Assembly (NCBI GenBank): GCA_003259005.1
Contig: QLII01000001.1
Location: 310,001 to 374,000 of the forward strand
DNA: 64,000 nt
Direction: 5' to 3'
DNA from: Spirosoma telluris
Lineage (GTDB): Bacteria; Bacteroidota; Bacteroidia; Cytophagales; Spirosomataceae
In this document: piece by piece, positions 31,815 through 41,568 of the stretch
How positions within the stretch are numbered: position 1 is the first letter of the stretch
Layout of the letters: the number at the start of each line of letters is the position of its first letter
The notes under the pieces: model-generated
The model's database searches: none
Told to the model about the DNA's origin: nothing
What the model saw: only the letters and a program-made list of their open reading frames with translations
Program-made: the position numbers and the translations under genes

Positions 31815-33521
31815 CTAGCCTACAAAGAGACTATGCTTAAAAGGTGTGTAACCTGTCAGATAAACCGAAGGAGTATCCATTGCTGGTAATGCTCCCCGCA
31901 ACTGAACCCCCTTGTGTTCGACCTTTCCAGGGCCGAACCGGATAGTGTCGGTCCCAACGGTATACGTACCTGAATCGCCCGAAAGTAGGTAGGCCTTATC
32001 TTTTTTCGGGTGTTTCGTCACGCCGGCCAATGTTCCCCCGTCCCGGAAAATCAGTTCCAGGGCAACGGGGACACCTTCGGTACCTGACAGATCAATGTCG
32101 ACCCGCAGGCCGTTTTTGGCTTCGCTGATGGTTACGGTCGTGGTCAAATGCTGCACCTCGCTTTGTGGTCGGTTGCTTCTCGGCATTTTGTCCCAGTCGC
32201 CATCAGACGCTATTTTTTCGGCTGGCATTGGCTGATAATACGGCCCTTCCAACGATTTGCGAAGTACCCAGGTGTTTCCCTGCTGCTCTATTTTCTCGCT
32301 CTGGAATTGCCCTTTTCCGAAGAACGACGCAGCTACCCGCATCCCTTGTAATACAGCATTTCCTTTGTGAAAAGTGAGCCAGCTGGCGTTATTGGACAGG
32401 ATCGTGGCATCCCACACATCCCGGCGAATCCGTACCAACCCCGAATACGGAAACGACTTGACGTAGTTAGTCGGTAATGGTTTGCTGGCGGGCAGCTCGT
32501 TCCAAAGCGTGGGATCTTCCAGAAAATAATCGAGGTAACCGGCCAGTTGCTCTTTCGGCGTTGTCTTCTCGACCAGTCGACAAAGGGCAGCCATTTCACC
32601 GTTCTTATCCCGCAATGCCATGTACCGATAGCAATAATAGTACTTGGCCATGTTTCCAATGGACCCCTTGTCCTGCCGGTTCGATGCTTCCGTCACTACT
32701 TCCCCATTGGGATGCACGTAATACAACGTCATCATCAGATTCCGTCGGACGGGTTCTAACAATTCGGGCTTTTTCAGACCACGGGCGATGATAATCAACG
32801 ACCGGTCCACGATGGGCGAATACCCATTGGTACTCTTTTCGTTGAACTGTCCATCGGCATCAAGGTCGATGTGCTCGGCCAGCCATTGGTCGATCCGTTT
32901 CGTGTAGCGTGAATCGGGAAACAGCTCGTTGAGTTTGGTCAGAGCCGCTGACACTACCCAGCGATGATTGGGCGTGTGGATGCCTCCAACAATTAACCCT
33001 TCCCCGGCATTCTTCAGAAATGTTTGCAGGAGTTGATAAGCCGCTTCAGAACCCTTGACGTTTGATTCCTTTAGGAATTTATAGGCCGGAACAATGTTCT
33101 CCAGTACAAAAGCAGTGTCGGGTGTCGAGTGGAAATTTGTATCCAGCAGATCAATCGTGCCGTCGCTGTGCTGGAACTTGAGCATAGACCGAGCGGCAGC
33201 TTCGATGTCCGGGAGCAGTTCTTTCGAGTGATAGTACTTCGATTCGGGCGTTGCAAACAACATACTGGCTTTCATCAGAAAACCACTTGTTGTGTGCGGA
33301 TTCGGCATTTCAGCATCATTAACGTATCCACCAACGTACCTGTTAGCGGTATCTGTGACTTTTAGGGGCGCATAGTTGGGCAACTGCTGATCATTGATGG
33401 CAATCCACTCCAGCAACCAGGCTGGTTTGGCAGGAGCCCGGTTAACTAATTCACCAAATCCCAACGTTGGAATGAGGGTCAAGGATGTAGCGCTTAGGGC
33501 TACAAAATGTCGACGGTTCAT
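31815..33521 (-). CDS. Tat-exported heparinase II/III-like protein
   Basis: 568 residues, intact. MNRRHFVALSATSLTLIP has a twin-arginine motif, so export is probably by Tat. The first 330 residues are helix pairs (for example SKELLPDIEAAARSMLKFQ, SPIVDRSLIIIARGL, KGSIGNMAKYYYCYRYMAL) and the last 200 are beta-rich (PYSGLVRIRRDVWDATILS, LTTTVTISEAKNG). This toroid plus beta-sandwich layout is that of heparinase II/III-type lyases, but I cannot place the catalytic His or Tyr with confidence. It could act on a uronate-containing part of the glycan. It is flanked by hairpin repeats on both sides. Confidence 0.55.
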   Translation of the reverse strand: MNRRHFVALSATSLTLIPTLGFGELVNRAPAKPAWLLEWIAINDQQLPNYAPLKVTDTANRYVGGYVNDAEMPNPHTTSGFLMKASMLFATPESKYYHSKELLPDIEAAARSMLKFQHSDGTIDLLDTNFHSTPDTAFVLENIVPAYKFLKESNVKGSEAAYQLLQTFLKNAGEGLIVGGIHTPNHRWVVSAALTKLNELFPDSRYTKRIDQWLAEHIDLDADGQFNEKSTNGYSPIVDRSLIIIARGLKKPELLEPVRRNLMMTLYYVHPNGEVVTEASNRQDKGSIGNMAKYYYCYRYMALRDKNGEMAALCRLVEKTTPKEQLAGYLDYFLEDPTLWNELPASKPLPTNYVKSFPYSGLVRIRRDVWDATILSNNASWLTFHKGNAVLQGMRVAASFFGKGQFQSEKIEQQGNTWVLRKSLEGPYYQPMPAEKIASDGDWDKMPRSNRPQSEVQHLTTTVTISEAKNGLRVDIDLSGTEGVPVALELIFRDGGTLAGVTKHPKKDKAYLLSGDSGTYTVGTDTIRFGPGKVEHKGVQLRGALPAMDTPSVYLTGYTPFKHSLFVG

Positions 33522-33537
33522 TGAATAGTATCTTAAA

Positions 33538-33637
33538 TGTCTCGGACAGCAGGATGCTGCCCAGCCGCAAGGCTAAAACATGTTATGTGACTGTCATTTT
33601 AGCCGAATGGCTGGACAACAGGATGCTGTCCGAGACA
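33538..33637. repeat. 100-bp imperfect palindrome with paired hairpins
   Basis: TGTCTCGGACAGCA (33538-33551) is the exact reverse complement of TGCTGTCCGAGACA (33624-33637). Inside, GCCGCAAGGCTAAAA pairs with TTTTAGCCGAATGGC, and each side also forms its own small hairpin (GGACAGCA-GGA-TGCTG). Two inverted REP-like units would give this pattern. It starts 17 bases upstream of the heparinase-like start and ends just before the DUF1080 stop. Confidence 0.6.
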
Positions 33638-33640
33638 ATA

Positions 33641-35011
33641 TTACAACTCCCGAATTTTGATACTCCGGAAATGCACTTCATCGCCATGATCCTGAAAGAG
33701 GATATGGCCGGAAGGTGCCTGCGCGAAGTTGGGGTAGGTGTTGTATTTACTCTTGGCAACCAGGTTACGGAAAATCTGCGAGTAGCGGTCGTATTCCACC
33801 AGTTTGAGGTTATTGAGCCAGTGTTCCACATGACCATCTTTTGACACAATCCGGAGTTTATTCCATTTTCCCGGCGGATTCATGCGCTTGTCGGTGTTGC
33901 CCTCTGATAAGTTTTCCGCTGTGATGAGGTCATACAGCGAACCGGTTGTCCGGTTGCCGTTGACACCCTCTTTCGCATCGGGGTGTACTTTGTCATCCAG
34001 AATCTGAAACTCCGGCCCTAATCCAGTACCCGGCTTTTTCTTCCGGTCTTCGACCACGAAGTATTTTACGCCACTATTGCCACCTGTTGTCAGTTTGAAA
34101 TCGAGTTCCAGTTCAAAGTTTGTGAACGCCTGATCGGTCACGATATCCCCGCCTTTGCGCAGACTGTCTTTTTTAGAGCCCAGCACTTTCAACACACCAT
34201 CCTGAATGGCCCAGCCTGCTGTCGGGAAATTATCACCGTTGGCCACCCGCCAGCCCGCCGATGTTTTACCATCCCAAAGTAGCCGCCAGCCTTTGCGTTT
34301 CTCGTTGTCAGACAGTTGATTAGGCAGGTAGTTTACTTCTGCAATTTCATTCGCATCAGGCCAGACAGCCTCTTTCAGATTTTCGGTAGCGATGCGGATG
34401 TTGCGCCACTGAACGGTCAGGCCGTTTTGTTCTTCCCGTTTGATCTGGTGGACCTGTAGGGCGATAAAGCCACGGGCGGTTTGCGGGTCAAGCACGTTGG
34501 CGCACGGAATTCCGTTGATCCAGGTTTTCATGCGGGGACCAATGGCTTCGATATGGTATTTATTCCACTGCCCGTTTTTGAATGCCTTCTGCCCTTTGGG
34601 ATTGATGGACAATGGATACAGCCAGCCATTTCGGGCTTCGTCGTAAATGCCACCACTCCAGGCCCGGTCGCCGGGGTCGATCTCAATCTGGTAGCCGCGT
34701 ACACGGCCATTATTATCGTTAGGATCGCTTAAGCTTCTGATCTGAATGCCTGAGTTGAGTCCTGGCTCTACTTTTACGTCCATCTCCAGTACAAAATCGC
34801 CGTAGGTTTCTTCCGTGCAAAGAAAGGTATTAGGCGTATTGAGCTGCGAAACGCCAATAATGGCATTGTTAGTTAGTTTGTATTCAGCATTTCCATTCCG
34901 TTTTACCCAACCCTTTAAATCGTTTCCATTATAAAGATTCTTCCACGGGACCTGGGCTAAACTAGTAAATGAGAGGAGGGCTATAAGGCAAAACGATACT
35001 ATTTTTTTCAT
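33641..35011 (-). CDS. Tandem DUF1080 (3-keto-disaccharide hydrolase-like) protein
   Basis: About 456 residues starting at ATG 35011 (a GTG lies just before it). Signal peptide MKKIVSFCLIALLSFTSLAQ. Two DUF1080 concanavalin-like sandwiches are visible. The first spans residues about 22-205: WKNLYNGNDLKGW, YGDFVLEMDVKVEPGLNSGI, GWLYPLSINP. The second spans about 235-455: WRLLWDGKTSAGWR, FELELDFKLTTGGNSGVKYF, GSLYDLI, GHILFQDHGDEVHFRSIKIR. Some DUF1080 proteins hydrolyse 3-keto-glycosides, so this protein could cut sugars first oxidised by the c-heme or GMC dehydrogenases. That link is an inference. It follows the susCD terminator and heads the downstream gene set. Confidence 0.85.
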   Translation of the reverse strand: MKKIVSFCLIALLSFTSLAQVPWKNLYNGNDLKGWVKRNGNAEYKLTNNAIIGVSQLNTPNTFLCTEETYGDFVLEMDVKVEPGLNSGIQIRSLSDPNDNNGRVRGYQIEIDPGDRAWSGGIYDEARNGWLYPLSINPKGQKAFKNGQWNKYHIEAIGPRMKTWINGIPCANVLDPQTARGFIALQVHQIKREEQNGLTVQWRNIRIATENLKEAVWPDANEIAEVNYLPNQLSDNEKRKGWRLLWDGKTSAGWRVANGDNFPTAGWAIQDGVLKVLGSKKDSLRKGGDIVTDQAFTNFELELDFKLTTGGNSGVKYFVVEDRKKKPGTGLGPEFQILDDKVHPDAKEGVNGNRTTGSLYDLITAENLSEGNTDKRMNPPGKWNKLRIVSKDGHVEHWLNNLKLVEYDRYSQIFRNLVAKSKYNTYPNFAQAPSGHILFQDHGDEVHFRSIKIREL

Positions 35012-35053
35012 CACAATGGTTCTGTAAAATGCCGATAGCGTTACTGGTTGAAT

Positions 35054-35095
35054 TAAAAAAAGGAGAAGGAGGTAAAATTCTCCCTCTCCTTTTGT
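35054..35095 (-). terminator. Rho-independent terminator after susD
   Basis: Read on the minus strand, AAAAGGAGAGGGA pairs with TCCTTCTCCTTTT (13 pairs, one G-U) around a 10-base loop and runs into seven Ts. It starts about 17 bases after the susD stop at 35112. It should end or reduce transcription of sigma-fecR-susCD before the enzyme genes. Confidence 0.7.
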
Positions 35096-35111
35096 TCATA
35101 AAGTGTAACTT

Positions 35112-36973
35112 TTAGTATCCAGGATTCTGTGTCATTTTAGGATATGACAAATCAATTTCACCCTGAGGAATTGGGCGTAGATTGTGAATCGCTGAAATAG
35201 ATTGGCCTTTTACCCATGGATTGTACTTTTTAACCCGCTCCACCAGTTTACCAGTCCGTTTCAAATCAAACCAACGGTTATACTCACCCATGAATTCACG
35301 GGCTCTTTCGTCCAGAATTAAGTCGATGGAAATGTTTGCGGGGTAGCTCTGTACGATGCGGCAGCCAATGATTTCTGGTCTTCGGGTGCGGCTGCGCATT
35401 TGGGGTCTGCGCCTTTTTTAGTACCCAATGCCCGGTCAAGAATCCGGTTGTAATACACGTCGGCCGTTCCTAACTTACCGTTTTTTGCCCCTTTCACGAT
35501 AGCTTCGGCGGCAATCAGGTAGGCTTCTGCCGAGCGGAAAATACACTCGTTAAAGGTGCCAAATGCATCACCATATGGAATGCCGGGCTGCCAGAACTTC
35601 CACATCAAGGGCATGGTAACCGCCAAACCAGAGTTGTCTATCGGATAGCCCCCGCCAAATTCGTAGGTATTGGTTACGGCATAATTTTTCTTACCACCCA
35701 GGTCTATTCCTCTATCAGCCACATTAACGGCTGGATTATTCCAGGGTCGACAAATCATTACGGTATCACCGGCAGCATAATTAATTAATAAAGAAGGATT
35801 ACTCAGGGGCAGGGGTTTGAAGTTTTTCACCGCCTGAAGTGCATACCCCACCGTCACAAAATTATGCGCATACCGTGTGTCGTTTTCGGGGTCAAAAAAG
35901 CGATATAAGGCTGTTGTCGGACAGTGTACATTCAAACAGCGGTTGTAATCGGTTGTTCTTCCTTTAGATCCCGGAAACCCCTCTCCACTTCCACCAAATT
36001 TGGAATGCAAATCATTTCCACCGGCAACATCCTGTGTAAATGCAGCATCAGTTTTATTAGTCAGTACATCAGAGTTGTACTGAACGGCAAAAACAATTTC
36101 GGCATTCTTGTCATTTTGCGCACCGGTATACTGCGTTAACGGATTATTTGAACGGATGGGGAATAAATCCTTATAATTGGTGGCGAGTGGATAGGCATCA
36201 ATTACCTTATCGGCATATTGAAGGGCCAGGTCAAAGTCAGCACTCGAACCGCCGAGGGCGTTGTTGAAATTCCAGCCTCTTGTTAAGTACACCCTTGCCA
36301 GTAAAAACTGAGCGGCACCTTTGGTGATTCGACCGTAGTCGGTGGCGGTAACCGGCAATTTTGCCTCACAGTCAAGCAAATCGGTAATTAGTTGCTTATA
36401 CACATCTGCCGAGGCTATTCGTGGAAAGTCCTTCACGGGTGTCGTAACCTCCGCCAGCGGCATGGGTATATCACCCCATTGCTGTACGGCGTAAAACAGG
36501 CACAAAGCGCGCAGAAACTTCGCTTCTGACACCCGTGCATCTTTCAGCGCAGCTGCCATTGTCGTGATATCATCAGCCCGGGAAAGTACCGTATTGGCTC
36601 TCGCTATTTCGGCATACAACAACGTCCACAGGCTTTGAGCCTCGGGAAGGGTTGCATTGAAACGGGAATCATAGACATCGTACTGGCTGGGCTGGTTTTC
36701 TTTCCCCGTAACCGCCGATGGATTCCAGCCACTGTTGTTGGCAAAAATATCCGTACCATTCAACACCAGAACTCTGTTTTGATGAATATTCCTCAAAAGC
36801 GGATAACACGACCTAACCAGGTCGTCAAAACCAGCTGCTGTTTTATAATAAACATCTGTGGTTAAGGTACTAACCGGATTTTCATCCAGAAACTGTTCTT
36901 TACAACTTGTTGAAACAAGTAGCAAACTAAGCACCAGCCACAGGCTATATTGTTTACGATATATGGTTTTCAT
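35112..36973 (-). CDS. susD: SusD/RagB family nutrient-binding lipoprotein (frameshifted)
   Basis: About 620 residues. The ATG at 36973 gives the lipoprotein leader MKTIYRKQYSLWLVLSLLLV ending in STSC, better than an upstream in-frame TTG. KEQFLDENPVSTLTTDVYY, TAAGFDDLVRSCY, ARVSEAKFLRALCLFYAVQQWGD (shown in parts) and the late block LDERAREFMGEYNRWFDLKRTG are typical of SusD. One missing C in the run at 35340-35343 separates ASYRATP from ANISIDLILDERAREF. The protein sits on the cell surface as a lid over SusC and binds the glycan. It is 20 bases downstream of susC. Confidence 0.9.
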
Positions 36974-36993
36974 TTTCGTTTCAGACAAAAAAG

Positions 36994-39900
36994 TTAAAAA
37001 CTAAGATTTACACCCAAACTCAATGTCATAGATGGCAGGTCATCCTGGTAGATCGATGAGTTGAATTCTGGATCAAATCCAGTGAATTTTGATTTAATGA
37101 CGGGATTAATAACCTGCGCATACACACGAGCCGTATTGAGCTTCCATTTGCTCATCAAGCCCTTTGGCACAGTGAACCCCAGGGTAATGTCTGAAATCCG
37201 CAGGAAGCTGGCATCCTGGTATTGGATAGCAACGCGGTATGGATTGGCTGCGACTGCCCCAAAATAGGTATTGGAGGGATTGTCGCTCCGCCAGTAATCC
37301 AGCGAGGCAAGGCTGTTATAACGCGTTCCAATATCACCAAACGTACCAGCCAAGGTGTTGTTTTTATACTGGGTTCCGTTTCGGTAATAGGTAAAGAAGG
37401 AAAAATCGAAGTTTTTGTATTTGAACCGGTTGGTCATACCGATCAGAAAATTAGGCAGCTGAGTCCCTAAATATACCCGATCATCAATACCTTCAGTTGA
37501 GGAGATCTGCCCATCGTTATTGACATCCGTTACCCGAACGGAACCAGGTACCTGCTTATACGTAGCCGCTAAATCTTTATCGGCTGTTTGCCAGATTCCG
37601 TTAAATTGATAATCAAAATTAGCTTTGATCGGTAAGCCGACAAATAGTTTGTTCCCTTTATCAACCGTTTGGCCATCGCCATACAACTCCAGCAATTTGT
37701 TGTTGTTTTTGGTAAACGTGAAGGTGCTGTTCCAACTGAAATTGTTGGATGCAATGTTGACTGTATTCAATAAAATCTCGATTCCCTTATTCTGAATTTT
37801 ACCAATGTTTGAGGTTACCTGTGAGAAACCCGAGGCCGTTGGTATTTTCTGGCTTAAAATCAAATCTTCTGTTTTCCGGTCATACACCTCTACGGTTCCA
37901 GAAACCCGGTTATTAAACAAGCCAAAATCGACACCAACGTTGATTTCTTTACTCCGTTCCCAACGCAGATCCTTGTTACCTAAGTTAGCCGGAGCAAATC
38001 CATAAGCGGCTGTTCCATCAAAATCGTAGCCTGTATTTAACAAACCGGCCTGCGTACTGTACGGATTGACGGTTGAGTTGCCCACCTGACCGTAACTCAG
38101 CCGTAGCTTTAAATTAGAAATTGCCTTTATGTTTTGAATTAAGGGCTCGTCAATCAATTTCCAGGCTACAGCTACCGAGGGGAAAAACGCCCACTTATTA
38201 CCGGGTGCCAATTGAGAAGCACCATCCGAACGACCGGTAACGGTTAACAGGTATTTATCGTTAAACGAGTAGTTTATCCGCCCCATAAAAGACGATAGGG
38301 AGCGCTCAACGAGAGAGCTTGCGTATGTGGTAACGGTTCCGGTATTGAGTGCATACCAATCCGAATCAAAGGGGAGATCTTTAGCCGCAATGGTATAGGT
38401 TTCGTTGCGCTGATAGAACGCACTTTGTAAGCCTGTGAAATTCAACTTGTGCTTACCCAGGTCCATGTTATAGGTAATGATGTTGTCGAGCGTGTAGCTA
38501 CCCAGCGTGCGGTTGTCAACCTGGGCTCTGGGTTTGGCCCCAATCTGCGATTTCGACCATGTCCCTCTAAAATCACCTAATCGTGTTGAGCCATAGGTTG
38601 CCGATAAGGCCGAGCGGATGCTTAATCCTTTAATCGGCGAATACTCAACATAGGCATTGCCCATAATATTCGCCACGGTCGTTTGCAGCTTGGATTGTTT
38701 GGGGTCAGTATCCAACAAGGGATTAGGTACTTGTTTGTCATTGATACCCATCCAGACAGCAAGGCCATTCACGTTAACATCCTGGTTTTCAGATGGATTG
38801 GCAATGTCTGCGTAATAGGGGACCCCCGTTGGTCTGGCTCTGAACGCTCCCCGCAACGATTCCTGTGACCCTAAATTCTGGTTCGAATACGTCACATACG
38901 ATGTAAAACCAACTTTGAAGTGATCGCCCAGCTTACTATCGAGGCCAGCATTTAAATTGTAGCGTTTGTAATTCGTACTCACCACATTTCCATCTTCATT
39001 CAAAAAACCACCCGAAAAACGATAGGTCGTTTTCTCCGTACCGCCCGATACACTAATATTCTGGCTCGTTTGAATGCCCGGTTTCGTAACCAGCGCTACC
39101 CAATCCGTTGTGCGGCCATTTTTAATATTGTCCAGTTCGGCAGCTGTAAACGTATTCCCGGTAACACCCTCTAAAATTCGGTCGGTGTACGTAAGTTTAT
39201 AAAACTCTTCGCTAGTCCGTAATCTTGGCACGTGGGCAGGGGTTTTTATGCCTACATACGCATCGTAGCTCACTCGTGGCTTACCTGAAATCCCTTTCTT
39301 TGTTGTGATAATAATGACACCATTGGCACCTCTGGCACCGTAAATCGCTGTCGATGAGGCATCTTTTAGTACGTCCATCGACTGAATATCGTTCGGATTC
39401 AGGTTATTGATGTCACCGCCCATCAATCCATCAATGACGACCAAAGGGGCCGTTGAGTTATTGATGGTATTTTCTCCCCGAATGGTAATGTTGTATGTAC
39501 TTCCTGGTCGGTTATCCGATTTTGTAACCGTTGCTCCTGCCACCTGACCCTGGAGTGCTTTTGAAGCAAGAACTGGATTCGCCCGTACAATATCTTTAGG
39601 CTGTATAGACGAAACCGCACCAGTCAGATCGCTCTTTTTTTGTTCCCCATAGCCCACAACGACCACTTCATTCAACGACAGGTCGTCGGCCTTGAGCGAA
39701 ACATTAACAGCTGTCTGATTCCCAACTACCACTTCCTGCCGGACATAGCCAATAAAACTAAAAATCAACACCGCTTTACCGTCCTGAACATCGATTTTAA
39801 ACGCTCCATTCTGGTCGGTTGTGGTACCCCGTTGGGTGCCTTTGATAACGATGCTAACCCCCGGAAGCTGCTCTCCCGATTCGCTCGTTACTGTACCTTT

Positions 39901-40332
39901 AATAGGTATATCTAAAGGACTAACTACCGTTACATCTGGTACATCCTTCAGAATTAAACCCGCTTTCGGCTCAACTCTATTGAGTACAATTTGCTTTCCT
40001 AAAACCTTGTACCCTAACTGAAGCGGTGTCAGCAGATTTTCAAGTGCTTCACCTAGTGTTGAATTATCTAAATTCAGCGATATTTTTCGTTCTGATTTAA
40101 TAAGGTTTGAGCTATAGATAAATCGAATTTCAGCCGACTTTTCGATTTCATTTAATACTTTTTTAATTGACTGGTTCTCTACTTTTAAGCTAATTCGCTT
40201 GTTTAGGAGTTCTTGGGCATATCCGTCGTGGGCTGATGATACGCCAAAAAAGAATAGCGATAGTAGAAGTTGCGAAAAAGATATTCGCATATATCTACGC
40301 ATTGTCTTAAAATTTCGTACATCGTTCTTCAT
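36994..40332 (-). CDS. susC: SusC/RagA TonB-dependent outer-membrane transporter with STN signalling domain
   Basis: 1112 residues, intact. After the signal peptide (cleavage near DGYAQE) comes an STN (secretin/TonB short N-terminal) domain (KRISLKVENQSIKKVLNEIE, FIYSSNLIKSERKISL). Then a carboxypeptidase-like regulatory domain (IKGTVTSESGEQLPGVSIVI), the plug (SDLTGAVSSIQPKDI, ANGVIIITTKKG) and a large barrel ending in SLGVNLSF. The STN domain is the part that speaks to a FecR anti-sigma, and the fecR and sigma genes lie directly upstream, so this is a cell-surface signalling system that senses substrate import. The substrate is presumably the glycan attacked by the downstream enzymes. Confidence 0.95.
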   Translation of the reverse strand: MKNDVRNFKTMRRYMRISFSQLLLSLFFFGVSSAHDGYAQELLNKRISLKVENQSIKKVLNEIEKSAEIRFIYSSNLIKSERKISLNLDNSTLGEALENLLTPLQLGYKVLGKQIVLNRVEPKAGLILKDVPDVTVVSPLDIPIKGTVTSESGEQLPGVSIVIKGTQRGTTTDQNGAFKIDVQDGKAVLIFSFIGYVRQEVVVGNQTAVNVSLKADDLSLNEVVVVGYGEQKKSDLTGAVSSIQPKDIVRANPVLASKALQGQVAGATVTKSDNRPGSTYNITIRGENTINNSTAPLVVIDGLMGGDINNLNPNDIQSMDVLKDASSTAIYGARGANGVIIITTKKGISGKPRVSYDAYVGIKTPAHVPRLRTSEEFYKLTYTDRILEGVTGNTFTAAELDNIKNGRTTDWVALVTKPGIQTSQNISVSGGTEKTTYRFSGGFLNEDGNVVSTNYKRYNLNAGLDSKLGDHFKVGFTSYVTYSNQNLGSQESLRGAFRARPTGVPYYADIANPSENQDVNVNGLAVWMGINDKQVPNPLLDTDPKQSKLQTTVANIMGNAYVEYSPIKGLSIRSALSATYGSTRLGDFRGTWSKSQIGAKPRAQVDNRTLGSYTLDNIITYNMDLGKHKLNFTGLQSAFYQRNETYTIAAKDLPFDSDWYALNTGTVTTYASSLVERSLSSFMGRINYSFNDKYLLTVTGRSDGASQLAPGNKWAFFPSVAVAWKLIDEPLIQNIKAISNLKLRLSYGQVGNSTVNPYSTQAGLLNTGYDFDGTAAYGFAPANLGNKDLRWERSKEINVGVDFGLFNNRVSGTVEVYDRKTEDLILSQKIPTASGFSQVTSNIGKIQNKGIEILLNTVNIASNNFSWNSTFTFTKNNNKLLELYGDGQTVDKGNKLFVGLPIKANFDYQFNGIWQTADKDLAATYKQVPGSVRVTDVNNDGQISSTEGIDDRVYLGTQLPNFLIGMTNRFKYKNFDFSFFTYYRNGTQYKNNTLAGTFGDIGTRYNSLASLDYWRSDNPSNTYFGAVAANPYRVAIQYQDASFLRISDITLGFTVPKGLMSKWKLNTARVYAQVINPVIKSKFTGFDPEFNSSIYQDDLPSMTLSLGVNLSF

Positions 40333-40443
40333 GGATTTTTATTTAGGAATAGAGGCAAAATAATTAAAAGAAAGAAGGATTATTTATTAATGATTTAGTA
40401 AATTACTCGACTATCATCCTCTGCCAAATGATAGGAAAATATT

Positions 40444-41532
40444 TTATTTACATCCATTTGATTTAATGATTATTTTATTGTCAACTTGTTCATACGTGGC
40501 CTCCATGGCGCTACATATTAAGTCCAATTTTTCCATTAATGGCTCATCAGATAAATGCGCGGTTAGTTTACAGGAAGCTAGTTTTTCGTGATTGTAGATT
40601 ATTTGAATACTGTAAGCGCTCTCTAAATCATTTAATACGTCTACAATGGGAGTTTCATCAAAATTGAATGTAAGTTTCTGAATAGGCATTGTTAAGCTTT
40701 CCTGCCGTACCATCACTGGCTTATTAATATTAAATCCATCCGGGCTAACTTTTACTTTTTCATTTGCCGTCAATACGAATCCTCCTAATGAACTACCTGT
40801 TATTTTTTTATTTCTATCTACATCCTGTTGTAAAAAAAGTGATACTCGACCGGTTTTTACGATCACTTCTATTTCAGGCGTTGATTGTTGTGATCTAATA
40901 GAAAAACTTGTTCCTAATACTTTGGTAATTAGATCATTAGTGTAAACGAAAAATGGTTTTTTTGGATTTTTCTGTACTTCAAAAAAAGCTTCACCAAATA
41001 ATATTACCTCTCTTTTTGTTTTGTTATACTGTTTGGGAGAATAACATATTTTACTATTTGGCTGTAAAATTATTGAGCTTTTATCCGGTAGATTTATGAG
41101 TAACGGTTTAGTCGTAAAATTACCTTTCTCATAGATTTCACCCGTTTGGGTTTTAGTGACATTAACAAGATGCTCATACGATATAGCTGAAGGCTTTGTT
41201 AGCTGACCCCAACCTATCCATGATAAAAACAACAAAACCGAGGCAACGGCAGCCCACCTGATATAGGAATAAAAATAAATTTCCTTTGTCTCAGTTGTGG
41301 CCTGTGCTAATTCAGCTGGTGGATTATTTATATTTTCATATACTTTCTTTAACCCGTTCTCGATATCGAAAATGTGCTGAGGGTGATTTGTCTCCCACTC
41401 ATCTAGGTATTCAAAAAAGAGGTCTTTATTGTTTGGTTCCTTTAACCAATCTTCTATTAATTTTTGTTGAATTGATGTAGCATTGCCATCGAAATAGTCA
41501 ACTATTATTTTTTTCATTAGGGATGGTTGCAT
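40444..41532 (-). CDS. fecR: FecR-family anti-sigma factor
   Basis: 362 residues. The first 85 residues are cytoplasmic and contain the sigma-binding helices (IVDYFDGNATSIQQKLIEDW). A single transmembrane segment lies at about 90-110 (RWAAVASVLLFLSWIGWG). The periplasmic FecR domain (KPLLINLPDKSSIILQPNSK) and a DUF4974-type C-terminal domain (LTFNFDETPIVDVLNDLE) follow. It would hold the ECF sigma factor until SusC signals through its STN domain. It is placed 36 bases after the sigma gene and 111 bases before susC. Confidence 0.92.
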   Translation of the reverse strand: MQPSLMKKIIVDYFDGNATSIQQKLIEDWLKEPNNKDLFFEYLDEWETNHPQHIFDIENGLKKVYENINNPPAELAQATTETKEIYFYSYIRWAAVASVLLFLSWIGWGQLTKPSAISYEHLVNVTKTQTGEIYEKGNFTTKPLLINLPDKSSIILQPNSKICYSPKQYNKTKREVILFGEAFFEVQKNPKKPFFVYTNDLITKVLGTSFSIRSQQSTPEIEVIVKTGRVSLFLQQDVDRNKKITGSSLGGFVLTANEKVKVSPDGFNINKPVMVRQESLTMPIQKLTFNFDETPIVDVLNDLESAYSIQIIYNHEKLASCKLTAHLSDEPLMEKLDLICSAMEATYEQVDNKIIIKSNGCK

Positions 41533-41568
41533 GTTAGTTGATTTGAAATATTATAATTATACTATTAG

